Source of the DNA: Volvox africanus
Taxonomy: Eukaryota > Chlorophyta > Chlorophyceae > Chlamydomonadales > Volvocaceae
DNA: 64,000 nucleotides
Reading direction: 5' to 3'
Assembly: GCA_030268105.1 (NCBI GenBank)
Contig: BSDZ01000023.1
Coordinates: 1-64,000, forward strand
The notes beneath the pieces were generated by a model, which saw only the letters and a program-made list of their open reading frames with translations, was not told the DNA's origin and ran no database searches. Both the position numbers and the translations under genes were made by a program. The stretch's first letter is position 1. Each line of letters opens with the position of its first letter. Below, one piece after another: positions 11,001 to 22,174 of this stretch.

Positions 11001-12083
11001 GTCGCGCTGCCCAAAACTGAGGGGGGATACGATGCGGTGTTCGTAATGGTCGATCGTCTGACTAAGATGGTTCACCTAGCACCATGCACATCATCCTGCA
11101 CGGCTGAGCAAACCGCACGTTTGTTTTTCGATAATGTGGTTCGGTTACACGGGATTCCCAAAAATGTGATCTCGGACCGCGGTGGACAGTTCACGTCTAA
11201 GTTTTGGGAAGCGCTCTGCAAGCTAGTTGGCATGCGCGTCAACCTGAGCACAGCGTACCACCCGCAGACTGATGGTCAAACTGAACGCACAAACCGCACG
11301 TTGGGTGATATGTTGCGCAATTATGCTGGTCGCACACCACTCATTTGGGATACATATTTGACTGCGGCAGAATTCGCGCTTAACAACGCTGTTAACCGCT
11401 CTACAGGCAAAAGTCCGTTCTTTCTTAACTACGGGTTTCATCCCGCGCTACCCGTGTGGCGTGAGTTGGAAGTGAACGTGCCTGCTGCTAAACTTTTTGC
11501 CAAGTCTTTTATGTCCCGAATCACAGACGCGAAGTCGTGTTTGGACGCGGCGCAGCAACGAACGACGGAATACTACAACAAATCCAGGCAGGATGTGACA
11601 TTTTCGGAAGGGCAACTCGTGTTGCTAAGTACCAAGAACTTGCGTTCCTTGGCCGACGGATCCCGAAAACTCTTACCCCGCTGGATTGGTCCGTATCCTG
11701 TCGTGCGCATGGTTGGGAATGTGGCTGTGGAGCTTGCATTGCCCACTGATATGACCATTCACCCCACGTTTCACGTATCGCTTGTTCGTCCGTATCGTGG
11801 TACGGAACCCGTCCCTGAGCCTGCTAACGCCCCCGCAGCGATCGAACCAATTCCCGAGACCTGGATCGCTGGTAAACAGAAGTTTTACGATGTGGAGCGG
11901 GTGTTAGATTATCGCGCGCGTCGTGTGGGCCGACACCGACGTAAGCGAACAGTACACGAGTACTTGGTTAAGTGGACAGGGTATACCGACGAGCACAACT
12001 CATGGGAACCGGCACGCAACTTCTCACAGGACATGAAACCCCTGCTCGAAGAAGCCCGCAAACGTGCCACGCAAGCCCAATGA
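8022..12083 (+). CDS. pol: Pol polyprotein of B1 (after UAG readthrough)
   Basis: Open from the codon after the gag UAG to TGA at 12081-12083, with no frame change. Protease DTGASDD lies near 8658, RT YLDDI near 9745, the RNase H aspartate in SDAS near 10203 and the integrase finger from about 10781. The integrase D, D and E are near 10992, 11172 and 11285. The GPY motif is near 11684 and the chromodomain at about 11880-12060. All key residues I checked are present, so this copy looks coding-competent although it lacks a 5' LTR in the window. Confidence 0.93.
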   Translation, partial: GLARVPAEGAPPGISELARGRWSSLRPAVKALLPCVLGHIERVIARRITLDGRTGLLCFDPLCNLFTPRRPLSSIDLSNHVVLFIPSSLREMSEQLAIYRRCRRQYPGTAACVLLPAFCRRKAEASLRGMRHVHRFEPGTVLFNGVDREGTLAPWPHLSYSVDVWYEAPDGGAVGYGPALSALTLSAGHSLVDNRVPVVQIGLNGRTLKALVDTGASDDFISVAEVNALGLSPESSDCPQVTLADGGKHPIVGRITLSLSLGPLRVVTRPYVLQGLAETAPYIMGSSTLRQYRARIDMETATLHMCKGTLSIKVPFLSFEHVTPKEGETEAVPMVNFAVTAMAAQIEPELVGRKEAVRLLRKGAHGLLLRPRVSCCVTTAQISADPEVEALLSQYEDVFKDIPGLPPMRPVDHTIPLMPGAQPTARPMYRLSPLELDEVKRQVTDLLAKGMIRPSTSPFSAPILFVGKKDGTLRMCIDYRGLNANTVKNRYPLPRVDDLLDKLKGSAYFSSIDLQQGYNQIRIAASDIPKTAFRTPFGHFEYTVLSFGLTNAPATFQAVMDRMFRPFIDRFVVCYLDDILVYSKTREEHLEHLRLVLDVMRREQLFAKRAKCFWAQPQVEYLGHIVSATGVKMDPRKVAVVRDWPAPQNLTELRKFLGLTNYFRKFIEKYSIIAAPLTNLTRKGVFVSLESWTSQCQRAFEELKRSVAEDVTLAFPDYSLPFRVEVVSDASIFGSGAVLLQEGRPIAFTSKKFSGAEIRYTTGEQELLAVLHALKEWRCYLEGRPFTLKTDHKPLTFLQSVPTLNRRQARWMEYLARFNCTWEYISGKLNIADALSRHPSLHAAILAAPVVRPRSEEVPIATDLAERLKVAYNADAWFADPANVENPRKQNGLWLRTEGAATQIVVPNDNALRYDILARFHEDPLAGHPGSKRLIDLVQRSFWWPRLAKDAANFVQTCSLCQRNKALSGKGHGLLQPLPVPDAPWESVSMDFVVALPKTEGGYDAVFVMVDRLTKMVHLAPCTSSCTAEQTARLFFDNVVRLHGIPKNVISDRGGQFTSKFWEALCKLVGMRVNLSTAYHPQTDGQTERTNRTLGDMLRNYAGRTPLIWDTYLTAAEFALNNAVNRSTGKSPFFLNYGFHPALPVWRELEVNVPAAKLFAKSFMSRITDAKSCLDAAQQRTTEYYNKSRQDVTFSEGQLVLLSTKNLRSLADGSRKLLPRWIGPYPVVRMVGNVAVELALPTDMTIHPTFHVSLVRPYRGTEPVPEPANAPAAIEPIPETWIAGKQKFYDVERVLDYRARRVGRHRRKRTVHEYLVKWTGYTDEHNSWEPARNFSQDMKPLLEEARKRATQAQ

Positions 12084-12127
12084 CCCCTGCAGTCGATGCT
12101 GTATGATGCAGCGAGGACGCTGCATAC

Positions 12128-12142
12128 GGGAGGGGGGATAAT
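12128..12142 (+). promoter_or_regulatory. Polypurine tract of B1
   Basis: GGGAGGGGGGATAAT lies immediately before the 3' LTR start TGTTGTGC, where plus-strand DNA priming takes place in LTR retrotransposons. The same tract precedes every 3' LTR of families A and B in the window. Confidence 0.8.
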
Positions 12143-12966
12143 TGTTGTGCTACGGTTCATTTCCCGCCGACGCGTAGGTCGACGCGATCCTACGAGGCGA
12201 AGTGCTTTTGTGATGAACGCATTACATTTGAATGAATCTGCATGATATAAATGTATTCGCATACATTTATATATGCATCCGGCATGTTGTCATTATCCAT
12301 CGCGACATCGCATCATGGCAAATCCGCCTAGCATGCATGAATGACCGAATCATTGAAGTGCGCATTATGCTCGTGCTATGAAACGATAAGTAATATTATC
12401 TGATATAATATTACTTCATTAAAGCACACGTTGAGAGCGCCACACTTGTCGCGATGCATGCCCTGCAACCGGATATCGTTATCCGGACCCTTGCATCATG
12501 CGAATGCCGGAAAGGCTTATACGTTGTTACGAGTAGACATCGCCCATACGCAGTAGGGTTGTCACATCTAGGATCGGCCTCCTAATGTGAATCGTACGGC
12601 ACTGCGATGCTGCGAGTATAACAGATGCGAGGACGGCTAAGCTAGACAAGACATCCGATACCGGAGAACACTCGTGTGTTCTAAATTACTATTTCTATAC
12701 ACTATTCTACTTAGCCCGAGCTAAGCCTGAACTTCGCTAATCACCGCCGCGTGATGATTGCTTGCTTCCGGCGCTGACGGCGATTTCGTCCATTGCATCA
12801 TTCCGATCTGTAAGACCGTAAGTTATATCTCTCTCCGTCTTGAAGTCTTCCGCTGTCTCTGTTTGCTCTCGCTTGCCTTGCTGTACTTGCAAGTGCTCGC
12901 GCATCGGTGTCGATAGTCTCCAGACGTGCAGATACTTATGAGCAAATGCGAACGAGAGGTACAACA
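12143..12966 (+). repeat. 3' LTR of B1 (824 bp)
   Basis: It starts TGTTGTGCTACGG, ends GAGGTACAACA and resembles the A LTRs in inverted orientation with scattered differences. The next bases, ACTGA, begin the DIRS-like sequence and would be one copy of the target duplication if B inserted there. The partner would lie outside the window. Confidence 0.92.
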
Positions 12967-13284
12967 ACTGAAGGCTAAGACTAAAGAGGAGGTGGGGGAA
13001 TAGGAGACCTGAAGACGCTCCCAACCCTTTCTGAAGGCTTCAAGCAAGGCATTGTCTCCCGCACAAGGCTTAGGGTAACCCAGAAGGTCGTGAATCGTGT
13101 TAACAGCACTGAAGTAAGGCTGAGCAGTACGCGCCTGGATAGTGCCTTTTGCCGCAAGAAACTGACCCCACAACAAGCCTGCATATAAGGAAGCCGGAAG
13201 GAACTCCAGGCCCTCCATCACACAAAAACGCACAAAGGCCGCAAAATGATATCTATAAGACCGCCAAGTACTAAGCACCAACAC
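12967..13284 (-). pseudogene. DIRS-like tyrosine recombinase, N-terminal fragment (copy 1)
   Basis: STWRSYRYHFAAFVRFC, GLLWGQFLAAKG and YFSAVNTIHDLLGYP fit the core-binding (SAM-like) domain of tyrosine recombinases. The catalytic domain with its R, H-x-R and Y residues is absent because the B1 LTR cuts the frame. A possible upstream part lies in another frame (ending QIVQVVMARVGA), suggesting a frameshift near 13283. Confidence 0.6.
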
Positions 13285-13467
13285 GAGCCATCACGACCTG
13301 CACTATCTGATGGAGACGGGCCGAATGATCTAACCCTGCAGCTCCCGACTGAAGATGAGAAACCAGCAGGTCCGAAACCACGGGAGGTGCAGCAACCAAA
13401 CCCAGGTTAAGGCCATATCTAGGGGCCACCCTAGCAACGGCATTCCCCTCAAGAGAGCGAGCCCACT

Positions 13468-14698
13468 CTACCACTGCACCCGTACTGCTACGACCTGCCA
13501 ACTCGGAGGAGGAAGGAAGGTGTTTGAACCTCCCATCCCAGGAGCAAACAGCACGGTGTTGGATGGGAGGAAAACCAGGTCCACTGCTAGCTCCATGAGT
13601 TGCTGCCACCAAGGTTGGGCTATCCAGTAGGGGACCACCAGGGTGACACATGCCTGCTCTTCTCGGACCTTCTGCACCACGGCCATCAAAAAGTCCGGGT
13701 CCAGGGGTGGGCAACTGTAAGCGTTGTGCCCAGTCCAGGGTTGTAAAAGTGCGTTCACACCCGATGAACCCGGGCAATGATGCCGTGAGAAGAAACAAGG
13801 CAGCTGCGCGTTGATATGCGAGGCAAATAAGTCCACGTCATGCGGACCAAAACGGTTCTCAATAAGCTGAAAAAAGTGAGGGTGCAAACGATAATCATCC
13901 CGGTCTATCCAACGAGAAGCTGCATCTGCCTCATTCTCCGCACTAGCTACCCGTTCTACCTGGAGGATAATACTATGTTCCTGCAGGAAACTCCATAAAC
14001 ACCTCATCTCCTCATGCAAATACGGGGATCTAGAAGACAGACGTCCCAAAACTGCCTGCGTGCAAGTGTTATCCTCCCTGATAAGCACAACCCGTTGGGT
14101 GACATAAGGAAGGAACGACTCCAAGGCATGACGAACAGCACGCAGCTCTTTCCAATTAATATGCGCCAGGTAGTCGTTAGAGGACCAATAACCTCGAGCT
14201 ATCCGACCATGTAGTGTTGCACCCCAGGAATGACGGGATGCATCAACGGACAAGTCCACCGCGGCAGGCCCTATGTGAATAGCGGCAGAGCAATGCCGCG
14301 TTGGGATATCAGCCCACCAATCAAGATCCCGAAGGGAACCACGTGATAGACGAATACGGCCTGACCAACCTACAGGTTGCATGATATCATCATAGAAGTT
14401 ACGAAGAAAAAGCGGGGCTGGAGTAAGAGCCAACTTAACACTCTGGGCGAAACCACAAAATTTTGCCAATTCACGCTTCTGGACCAACCGACGATTTTTC
14501 TTAGCCGTGACCCTCAAGCCAACTGCCAGCCGTCGGAGCTTGGAAAGCTTCTCCTTGGGTACCTCAAACAAACCAGATGCGGTATTGACAGTGATGCCTA
14601 GATGATAAACTGCCTGCGAAGGCTCCCACTGACATTTTGTTGGGTGACAAGCTAAACCTAAAAACTCAATAGTCTCCCGCACCCACCGCGCTCCAAGA
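13468..14698 (-). pseudogene. DIRS-like RT C-terminal part and RNase H (copy 1)
   Basis: The frame runs from the A2 LTR border to a TAG at 13468. It contains the RT thumb-like region (VRETIEFLGLACHPTKCQW), an RNase H-like region (LSVDASRHSWGATL, NWKELRAVRHAL, SAENEADAASRWID) and the DIRS signature DVDLFASHINAQLPCFFSRH followed by VPYWIAQPWW. The catalytic RT half is missing here because A2 occupies the insertion site. Residues encoded beyond 14698 come from the LTR. Confidence 0.85.
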
Positions 14699-15519
14699 TG
14701 TTGTACCTCTCGTTCGCGTTTGCTCATGAGTATCTGCACGTCTGGAGACTATCGACACCGATGCGCGAGCACTTGCAAGTACAGCAAGGCAAGCGAGAGC
14801 AAACAGAGACAGCGGAAGACTTCAAGACGAAGAGAGATATAACTTACAGTATTACGGATCAGAACGATGCAATGGACGAAATCGCCGTCAGCGCCGGAAG
14901 CAAGCAATCATCACGCGGCGGTGATTAGCGAAGTTCAGGCTTTAGCTCGGGCTAAGTAGGATTTCGTATAGCAAAAGTAATGTAGAACACACAAGTGTTC
15001 TCCGGTATCCAATGTCTTGCTTAGCCGTCCTCGCATCTGTTATACTCGCAGCATCGCAATGCCGTACGATTCACATCAGGAGGCCGATCCTAGATGTGAC
15101 AACCCTACTGCGTCTAGGCGATGTCTACGCATAACAACGTGTAAGCCTTCCCGGCATTCGCATGATGCAAGGGTCCGGATAACGATATCCGGTTGCAGGG
15201 CATGCATCGCGACGAGTGCGGCGCTCTCAACGTGTGCTTTAATGAAGTAATATTATATCAGATAATATTACTTATCGTTTTGTAGCACGAGCATAATGCG
15301 CACTTCAATGCTTCGGTTATTCATGCATGCTAGGCGGATTTGCCATGATGCGATGTCGCGATGGATCAATGGCAACATGCCAGATGCATATATAAATGTA
15401 TGCGAATACATTTATATCATGCAGATTCATTCATATGTAATGCGTTCATCACAAAAGCACTTCGACTCATAGGATCACGTCGACCTACGCGTCGATGGGA
15501 AATGAACCGTAGCACAACA
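14699..15519 (-). repeat. 3' LTR of A2 (821 bp)
   Basis: Appears identical to the left LTR of A3 (30088-30908) and carries its distinguishing bases (GACTCATAGGATCACG near 15474). It is preceded by CAAGA, the A3 target-site sequence. Confidence 0.93.
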
Positions 15520-15578
15520 ATTATCCCCCCTCCCGTATGCAGCGTCCTCGCTGCATCATACAGCATCGACTGCAGGGG

Positions 15579-18500
15579 TCATTGGGCTTGTGTGGCACGT
15601 TTGCGGGCTTCTTCGAGCAGGGGTTTCATGTCCTGTGAGAAGTTGCGTGCCGGTTCCCATGAGTTGTGCTCGTCGGTATACCCTGTCCACTTAACCAAGT
15701 ACTCGTGTACTGTTCGCTTACGTCGGTGTCGGCCCACACGACGCGCGCGATAGTCTAACACCCGCTCCACATCGTAAAACTTCTGTTTACCAGCGATCCA
15801 GGTCTCGGGAACTGGTTCGATCGCTGCGGGGGCGTTAGCAGGCTCAGGGACGGGTTCCGTACCACGATACGGACGAACAAGCGATACGTGAAACGTGGGG
15901 TGAATGGTCATATCAGCGGGCAATGCAAGCTCCACAGCCACATTCCCAACCATGCGCATGACAGGATACGGACCAATCCAGCGGGGTAAGAGTTTTCGGG
16001 ATCCGTCGGCCAAGGAACGCAAGTTCTTGGTGCTTAGCAACACGAGTTGCCCTTCCGAAAACGTCACATCCTGCTTAGATTTGTTATAGTATTCCATCGT
16101 TCGTTGCTGCGCCGCGTCCAAACACGACTTCGCGTCTGTGATTCGGGACATAAAAGACTTGGCAAAAAGTTTAGCAGCAGGCACGTTCACTTCCAACTCA
16201 CGCCACACGGGTAGCGCGGGATGAAACCCGTAGTTAAGAAAGAACGGACTTTTGCCTGTAGAGCGGTTAACAGCGTTGTTAAGCGCGAATTCTGCCGCAG
16301 TCAAATATGTATCCCAAACAAGTGGTGTGCGACCAGCATAATTGCGCAACATATCACCCAACGTGCGGTTTGTGCGTTCAGTTTGACCATCAGTCTGCGG
16401 GTGATACGCCGTGCTCAGGTTGACGCGCATGCCAACTAGTTTGCAGAGCGCTTCCCAAAACTTAGACGTGAACTGTCCACCGCGGTCCGAGATCACATTT
16501 TTGGGAATCCCGTGTAACCGAACCACATTATCGAAAAACAAACGTGCGGTTTGCTCAGCCGTGCAGGATGATGTGCATGGTGCTAGGTGAACCATCTTAG
16601 TCAGACGATCGACCATTACGAACACCGCATCGTATCCCCCCTCAGTTTTGGGCAGCGCGACTACGAAGTCCATGGAAACACTTTCCCAAGGCGCATCCGG
16701 GACAGGCAACGGTTGCAACAACCCATGGCCCTTACCGGACAAAGCCTTATTGCGCTGGCACAGACTGCATGTCTGGACGAAGTTCGCCGCATCCTTAGCC
16801 AAACGAGGCCACCAAAAGGAACGTTGCACCAAGTCGATCAATCGCTTGCTACCAGGGTGTCCTGCTAACGGGTCCTCGTGGAACCGCGCAAGGATGTCGT
16901 AGCGTAGCGCGTTGTCGTTCGGAACGACGATTTGCGTAGCTGCACCCTCCGTCCGTAGCCAAAGGCCATTCTGCTTGCGAAGGTTTTCTACATTAGCCGG
17001 GTCCGCGAACCGGGCGTCTGCGCTGTAGGCAACCTTCAACCGCTCCGCGAGGTCCGTCGCGATCGGAACCTCCTCGCTACGCGGCCGCACGACGGGCGCT
17101 GCCAAAATTGCAGCGTGTAGCGACGGATGTCGACTGAGAGCATCGGCAATATTCAATTTACCAGAAATATACTCCCAGGTGCAGTTGAACCTAGCTAGAT
17201 ATTCCATCCACCTAGCTTGACGGCGGTTCAACGTCGGAACGCTTTGCAAAAACGTTAGGGGCTTATGGTCAGTCTTTAAAGTAAACGGGCGTCCCTCGAG
17301 GTAACAGCGCCATTCCTTTAAAGCGTGCAGCACAGCCAGAAGCTCCTGTTCCCCGGTGGTGTAGCGAATCTCCGCACCAGAAAACTTCTTACTCGTGAAG
17401 GCGATCGGTCGCCCTTCCTGTAACAATACAGCGCCGCTTCCAAATATTGAGGCATCAGACACTACCTCAACACGAAATGGCAACGAGTAATCGGGGAATG
17501 CAAGGGTGACATCTTCGGCAACGATTCGTTTGAGCTCTTCGAATGCCCGCTGGCATTGCGGCGTCCACGACTCGAGCGAAACGAAAACGCCTTTGCGAGT
17601 TAAGTTAGTAAGCGGGGCCGCAATGATGGAATATTTTTCAATGAACTTCCGGAAATAATTGGTCAAGCCAAGGAACTTACGCAGCTCCGTGAGGTTCTGA
17701 GGCGCGGGCCAATCGCGAACCACGGCGACCTTCCGCGGGTCCATCTTCACACCGGTGGCCGACACAATGTGGCCCAAATATTCCACCTGAGGCTGCGCCC
17801 AAAAGCATTTGGCGCGTTTAGCAAACAATTGCTCCCGCCTCATAACGTCGAGCACGAGCCGAAGATGCTCCAAGTGCTCCTCGCGCGTTTTAGAATATAC
17901 CAAGATGTCATCCAGGTAGCAAACAACGAACCTGTCGATAAACGGCCTAAACATTCGGTCCATAACCGCCTGAAACGTAGCAGGGGCATTAGTCAAACCA
18001 AACGATAGGACCGTATACTCAAAGTGACCGAAGGGCGTCCGAAAAGCGGTTTTCGGGATATCAGAGGCAGCGATGCGAATCTGATTGTAGCCCTGTTGTA
18101 AGTCAATTGAGGAAAAATAAGCCGAGCCCTTCAGCTTATCCAACAGGTCGTCAACGCGTGGCAAAGGGTAGCGATTTTTCACCGTATTCGCATTTAACCC
18201 CCGGTAATCAATGCACATGCGCAAGGTCCCATCCTTCTTACCGACAAACAAAATCGGTGCAGAATACGGGGATGAATACTGGGGCGTATCATACCCTTCG
18301 CGAGCAAATCCGTCACCTGGCGCTTCACCTCGTCCAGTTCCAATGGACTCAACCTGTACATTGGCCGGGCCGTAGGCTGCGCTCCAGGCATGAGAGGGAT
18401 TGTGTGATCAACAGGACGCATAGGTGGTAGCCCAGGGATATCTTTAAAGACGTCCTCATACTGCGACAGTAGGGCCTCAACCTCAGGATCCACAGAAATC

Positions 18501-19642
18501 TGCGCGGTGGTGACACAACAGCTCACCCGCGGCCTTAAAAGCAGTCCGTGGGCACCCTTCCGTAACAAACGGACGGCCTCCTTACGCCCGACTAGCTCTG
18601 GTTCGATTCGCGCGGCCATTGCGGTCACAGCGAAATTAACCATAGGCACCGCCTCAGTTTCGCCCCCCTTTGGTGTGACATGTTCGAACGACAGGAAAGG
18701 TACCTTAATCGACAGAGTACCCTTGCACATATGCAGGGTTGCGGTCTCCATGTCGATGCGCGCGCGGTACTGTCGTAATGTCGACGACCCCATTATGTAC
18801 GGTGCAGTCTCTGCTAAGCCCTGCAGCACGTACGGCCGGGTCACAACACGCAAAGGGCCTAACGATAGGCTAAGGGTAATCCTGCCCACGATGGGATGCT
18901 TACCCCCGTCAGCAAGGGTAACCTGTGTACAATCAGACGACTCTGGGGACAACCCCAGCGCATTCACCTCTGCGACAGAGATGAAGTCGTCACTGGCACC
19001 GGTGTCAACAAGTGCCTTCAGAGTACGGCCATTCAAACCGATCTGAACCACAGGGACACGGTTATCTACGAGCGACTGCCCAGCAGACAACGTCAGTGCA
19101 CTTAGGGCGGGTCCGTAACCAACGGCACCCCCGTCAGGAGCTTCGTACCAAACGTCAACCGAGTAGGATGTGCCTGGCCACGGAGCCAGCGTACCCTCCC
19201 GATCCACACCATTAAACAAAACGGTGCCCGGCTCGAACCGGTGGACATGCCGCATACCCCTTAACAATGCCTCTGCCTTGCGCCGACAGAAAGCAGGGAG
19301 TAATACACATGCGGCAGTGCCTGGATATTGACGCCTACATCTCCTGTATATGGCCAACTGTTCCGACATCTCACGCAGAGACGAGGGGATGAACAAAACC
19401 ACGTGGTTAGACAGATCGATAGACGACAGGGGACGGCGAGGTGTAAACAAATTACACAACGGGTCGAAGCAGAGAAGTCCCGTGCGTCCGTCAAGCGTGA
19501 TGCGTCGCGCAATGACTCGCTCGATGTGTCCAAGTACACAAGGCAACAATGCCTTAACGGCTGGCCGTAAGGATGACCACCGACCACGCGTTAGTTCAGA
19601 AAACCCAGGTAGAGCCCCCTCCGCAGGAACCCGGGCAAGCCC
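15579..19642 (-). pseudogene. pol: Pol of A2, broken by a frameshift
   Basis: Same domain order as A1 pol, but the frame is split at about 18271-18285. There GATGTGCTGG of A1 is replaced by GATGAATACTGG, a net gain of 2 bp. The upstream part (18194-19642, read from the gag UAG) carries the methyltransferase-like region, the protease and the start of RT. The downstream part (15579-18251) keeps RT to chromodomain in another frame. The break falls in the RT region just before [17 protein letters not shown]3 has the same break. Confidence 0.92.
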
Positions 19643-20878
19643 CTATTTCGGCTGAGGTACAAACGGCGGCATTAGAGGGCAATCCTTCGTAGAATGGCTC
19701 TCCGCACACCGTAGACAAACGTTGGCCAATTTTCGACGCTCGAATTCGGAACGATTGCAATTCCATTTTGGCATAAATGTGTCGTCCGTACGAGTACGCT
19801 TCGCGTTGGGGTCGGAACGCTGTGCGGCTGCCGACGACGGCGCACCACCACGCTTCCTGTTCCTAGCTGGGTCCGAGCTCGGACCTGCCCCTCCTGTACC
19901 ACGGACACCCGAGCTAGCGCCCCCGCGCGCCTTGCGTTGCCCGTTGCTGCGTCGCGTCGCGGCAGTAGGCGTGGGGCGGGTCGCGCCGAGGTCCTGGTCG
20001 AGAGCCACAGCTTCCCCAAGCGGATCCTGCACTTGCACGGCATTTGCACGAGGGGCAGACTTGACTTCTTCCTCGCCGGCAAGAAGTCGTATCTCCGCGC
20101 CCTTAGCAAAAACGACCAACGCGTCATACGACTTGATCTGCGCTCCAACCAAGTCAGTGGCGCACCATTTAGCCAAAAGTTTCGTTAGGCCTCGCCTAAA
20201 CCAAAAGACACGCTCAGATTCGGTGAGGTCAGCAATGGGAGTCACAAGTGCTTCAAAGCGTGACTGGTACGCAGGTACATTTTCATCCCGACGCATGTGG
20301 TAGCTACCCGCTGCCAAAACGTTACGAGCTTCCACATCGCGTGCTTGAACCTCAGTAGCGAATCGTGCGAGCAAAGCGGCGACTAACTCGTCAAAAGTAT
20401 AGCTGCCCCGGGCGTTGGTCCAATTGCGATACCAGTCCTTCGCTGCGCCCTCGAGGGTGTTACCAACGAAGAGACACCTGATACCGTCATTATCGCCACC
20501 ATGAACAGCTTGGAGGTACTTTTTAGCGTCACGCACGTACGCACGAGTTGCATCGGCTATGCTATGCCCTGGTGTCTTGTCGGTCAGCGAAATATTGAGC
20601 CTAGGAACGGGAATCGACAATCTCATCACCTCAGGGATGTCATCATGCCCTCGAGCTTGAGGTAATGGCAGAACCCTTGGTCCAGCAGTGTTGTCCATAT
20701 TCGTGTTCACTGCTGAATGCGGCACAATTAAGTGAGCAGGGGTCTGAAGGAAAAGGGGCTCTTGAGTGGCTCGCGCGCCAACAGTCTCAAGACCTCTATC
20801 CGGCGCTCTAGCAGCTACAACGAAATCGGGTTGGCTAGCTAGGCTAGTGTGCGGCGTATCGTCGTGTTCCGCGGACAT
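19643..20878 (-). CDS. gag: Gag of A2
   Basis: 411 aa, apparently identical to the A1 gag including the ALVVFAKG variant (A3 has ALVAFAKG). The CCHC knuckle is intact and the frame ends in UAG. The frame is open, but the linked pol is broken, so this copy could supply only Gag. Confidence 0.9.
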   Translation of the reverse strand: MSAEHDDTPHTSLASQPDFVVAARAPDRGLETVGARATQEPLFLQTPAHLIVPHSAVNTNMDNTAGPRVLPLPQARGHDDIPEVMRLSIPVPRLNISLTDKTPGHSIADATRAYVRDAKKYLQAVHGGDNDGIRCLFVGNTLEGAAKDWYRNWTNARGSYTFDELVAALLARFATEVQARDVEARNVLAAGSYHMRRDENVPAYQSRFEALVTPIADLTESERVFWFRRGLTKLLAKWCATDLVGAQIKSYDALVVFAKGAEIRLLAGEEEVKSAPRANAVQVQDPLGEAVALDQDLGATRPTPTAATRRSNGQRKARGGASSGVRGTGGAGPSSDPARNRKRGGAPSSAAAQRSDPNAKRTRTDDTFMPKWNCNRSEFERRKLANVCLRCAESHSTKDCPLMPPFVPQPK

Positions 20879-21344
20879 GGAGCACGAAACGATACCCTAG
20901 TTTTGCGTAATAGAAGCCGACTTCTATCGCAAAGGCAAGAGTACAAAGCGATTCGGTGAGCCTACCGACAGTACTCTTGAGAAGATTCAGCAAACTCAGC
21001 AAGTAATTGCCCAGCTGAGTCCTGATCTCCGTAGTTTGAGCAATGAGAGTCGCCAACTGGTCCGGACGAACGCCGGTCTCAGTCGCCGCGGCAAGCAATG
21101 CCGGTGCACTGAGATTACCTGCGACTCAGAGCGTACACTTACACAACAAGTGCAGCAAGCTAAGTAAAAGCAATTAAACAATTACAAACCGGAAGCGGCG
21201 GCGTCCAAAACGGCGCGGCCTAAGTCTTCGGCAAAAGTATCTAGCGGTCCTCGTGGTTCGTCGCTGGAACTCGCCATAGAAAGAACCTACTTCCGATTAG
21301 ACAAAGAGAGACAGTTAGGCAACGAACCTGTCTCGATACCAAAT

Positions 21345-22165
21345 TGTTGTACCTCTCGTTCGCGTTTGCTCATGAGTATCTGCACGTCTGGAGACTATCG
21401 ACACCGATGCGCGAGCACTTGCAAGTACAGCAAGGCAAGCGAGAGCAAACAGAGACAGCGGAAGACTTCAAGACGAAGAGAGATATAACTTACAGTATTA
21501 CGGATCAGAACGATGCAATGGACGAAATCGCCGTCAGCGCCGGAAGCAAGCAATCATCACGCGGCGGTGATTAGCGAAGTTCAGGCTTTAGCTCGGGCTA
21601 AGTAGGATTTCGTATAGCAAAAGTAATGTAGAACACACAAGTGTTCTCCGGTATCCAATGTCTAGCTTAGCCGTCCTCGCATCTGTTATACTCGCAGCAT
21701 CGCAATGCCGTACGATTCACATCAGGAGGCCGATCCTAGATGTGACAACCCTACTGCGTCTAGGCGATGTCTACGCATAACAACGTGTAAGCCTTCCCGG
21801 CATTCGCATGATGCAAGGGTCCGGATAACGATATCCGGTTGCAGGGCATGCATCGCGACGAGTGCGGCGCTCTCAACGTGTGCTTTAATGAAGTAATATT
21901 ATATCAGATAATATTACTTATCGTTTTGTAGCACGAGCATAATGCGCACTTCAATGCTTCGGTTATTCATGCATGCTAGGCGGATTTGCCATGATGCGAT
22001 GTCGCGATGGATCAATGACAACATGCCAGATGCATATATAAATGTATGCGAATACATTTATATCATGCAGATTCATTCATATGCAATGCGTTCATCACAA
22101 AAGCACTTCGCCTCGTAGGATCGCGTCGACCTACGCGTCGGCGGGAAATGAACCGTAGCACAACA
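21345..22165 (-). repeat. 5' LTR of A2 (821 bp)
   Basis: Matches the right LTR of A1 (5956-6776), including CTAGCT near 21663 and CAATGACAAC near 22013, and differs from the left LTR of A2 at those sites. The two LTRs of one element having different origins is direct evidence for the mosaic. It is followed at once by B2. Confidence 0.93.
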
Positions 22166-22174
22166 TCGTGCTCC

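Larger units (their letters stand above)
6777..12966 (+). mobile_element. Ty3/gypsy element B1, 5' part missing
   Basis: Internal region 6777-12142 plus a 3' LTR at 12143-12966 (824 bp), close to family A at protein level. It lacks its own 5' LTR, primer site and leader here: the sequence begins 9 bp before the gag AUG, directly against the LTR end of A1. The simplest reading is that A1 inserted into the leader of B, leaving the B 5' end outside the window on the far side of A1. Gag and pol frames are intact. Confidence 0.92.
12967..14698 (-). mobile_element. DIRS-like element fragment, copy 1
   Basis: A 1732-bp piece of an RT/RNase H/tyrosine-recombinase retrotransposon lies between the B1 LTR and the A2 LTR. 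It ends at TCCAAGA, the same bases that flank A3 on the left. It is a duplicate of 28356-30087, so it was copied with the 15.4-kb tandem unit rather than inserted independently. Confidence 0.88.
6777..22165. repeat. Tandem duplication unit I (15389 bp)
   Basis: This block contains B1, a DIRS-like fragment and A2. Its feature boundaries recur at a constant offset of 15389 bp in 22166-37554. B1 and B2, and the two DIRS fragments, encode identical proteins wherever I compared them. The A-type element at the right end of each unit differs: A2 in this unit, A3 in the next. The pattern fits unequal crossing-over between two same-orientation copies of element A that flanked one ancestral B plus DIRS segment. 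An assembly artefact cannot be excluded from sequence alone. Confidence 0.93.
14699..22165 (-). mobile_element. Ty3/gypsy chromovirus copy A2 (recombinant mosaic)
   Basis: Full-length 7467-bp element with both LTRs. Variants left of about 18285 match A3 (the LTR changes near 15475-15500, the CAGTTTGACC site near 16380, the frameshift near 18275). Variants right of about 19168 match A1 (TGTGCCTG near 19170, a gag codon near 20110, CTAGCT near 21663). The switch lies between these points. The left flank is CAAGA as for A3 and the right flank is B2 as A1 has B1. Confidence 0.95.

Noticed and set aside
13271..13798. 175-codon minus-strand frame overlapping the DIRS RNase H region
   Set aside because: Its first two thirds are a shadow of the RNase H frame. 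Only the last part might be recombinase sequence, so it was not called as a gene.
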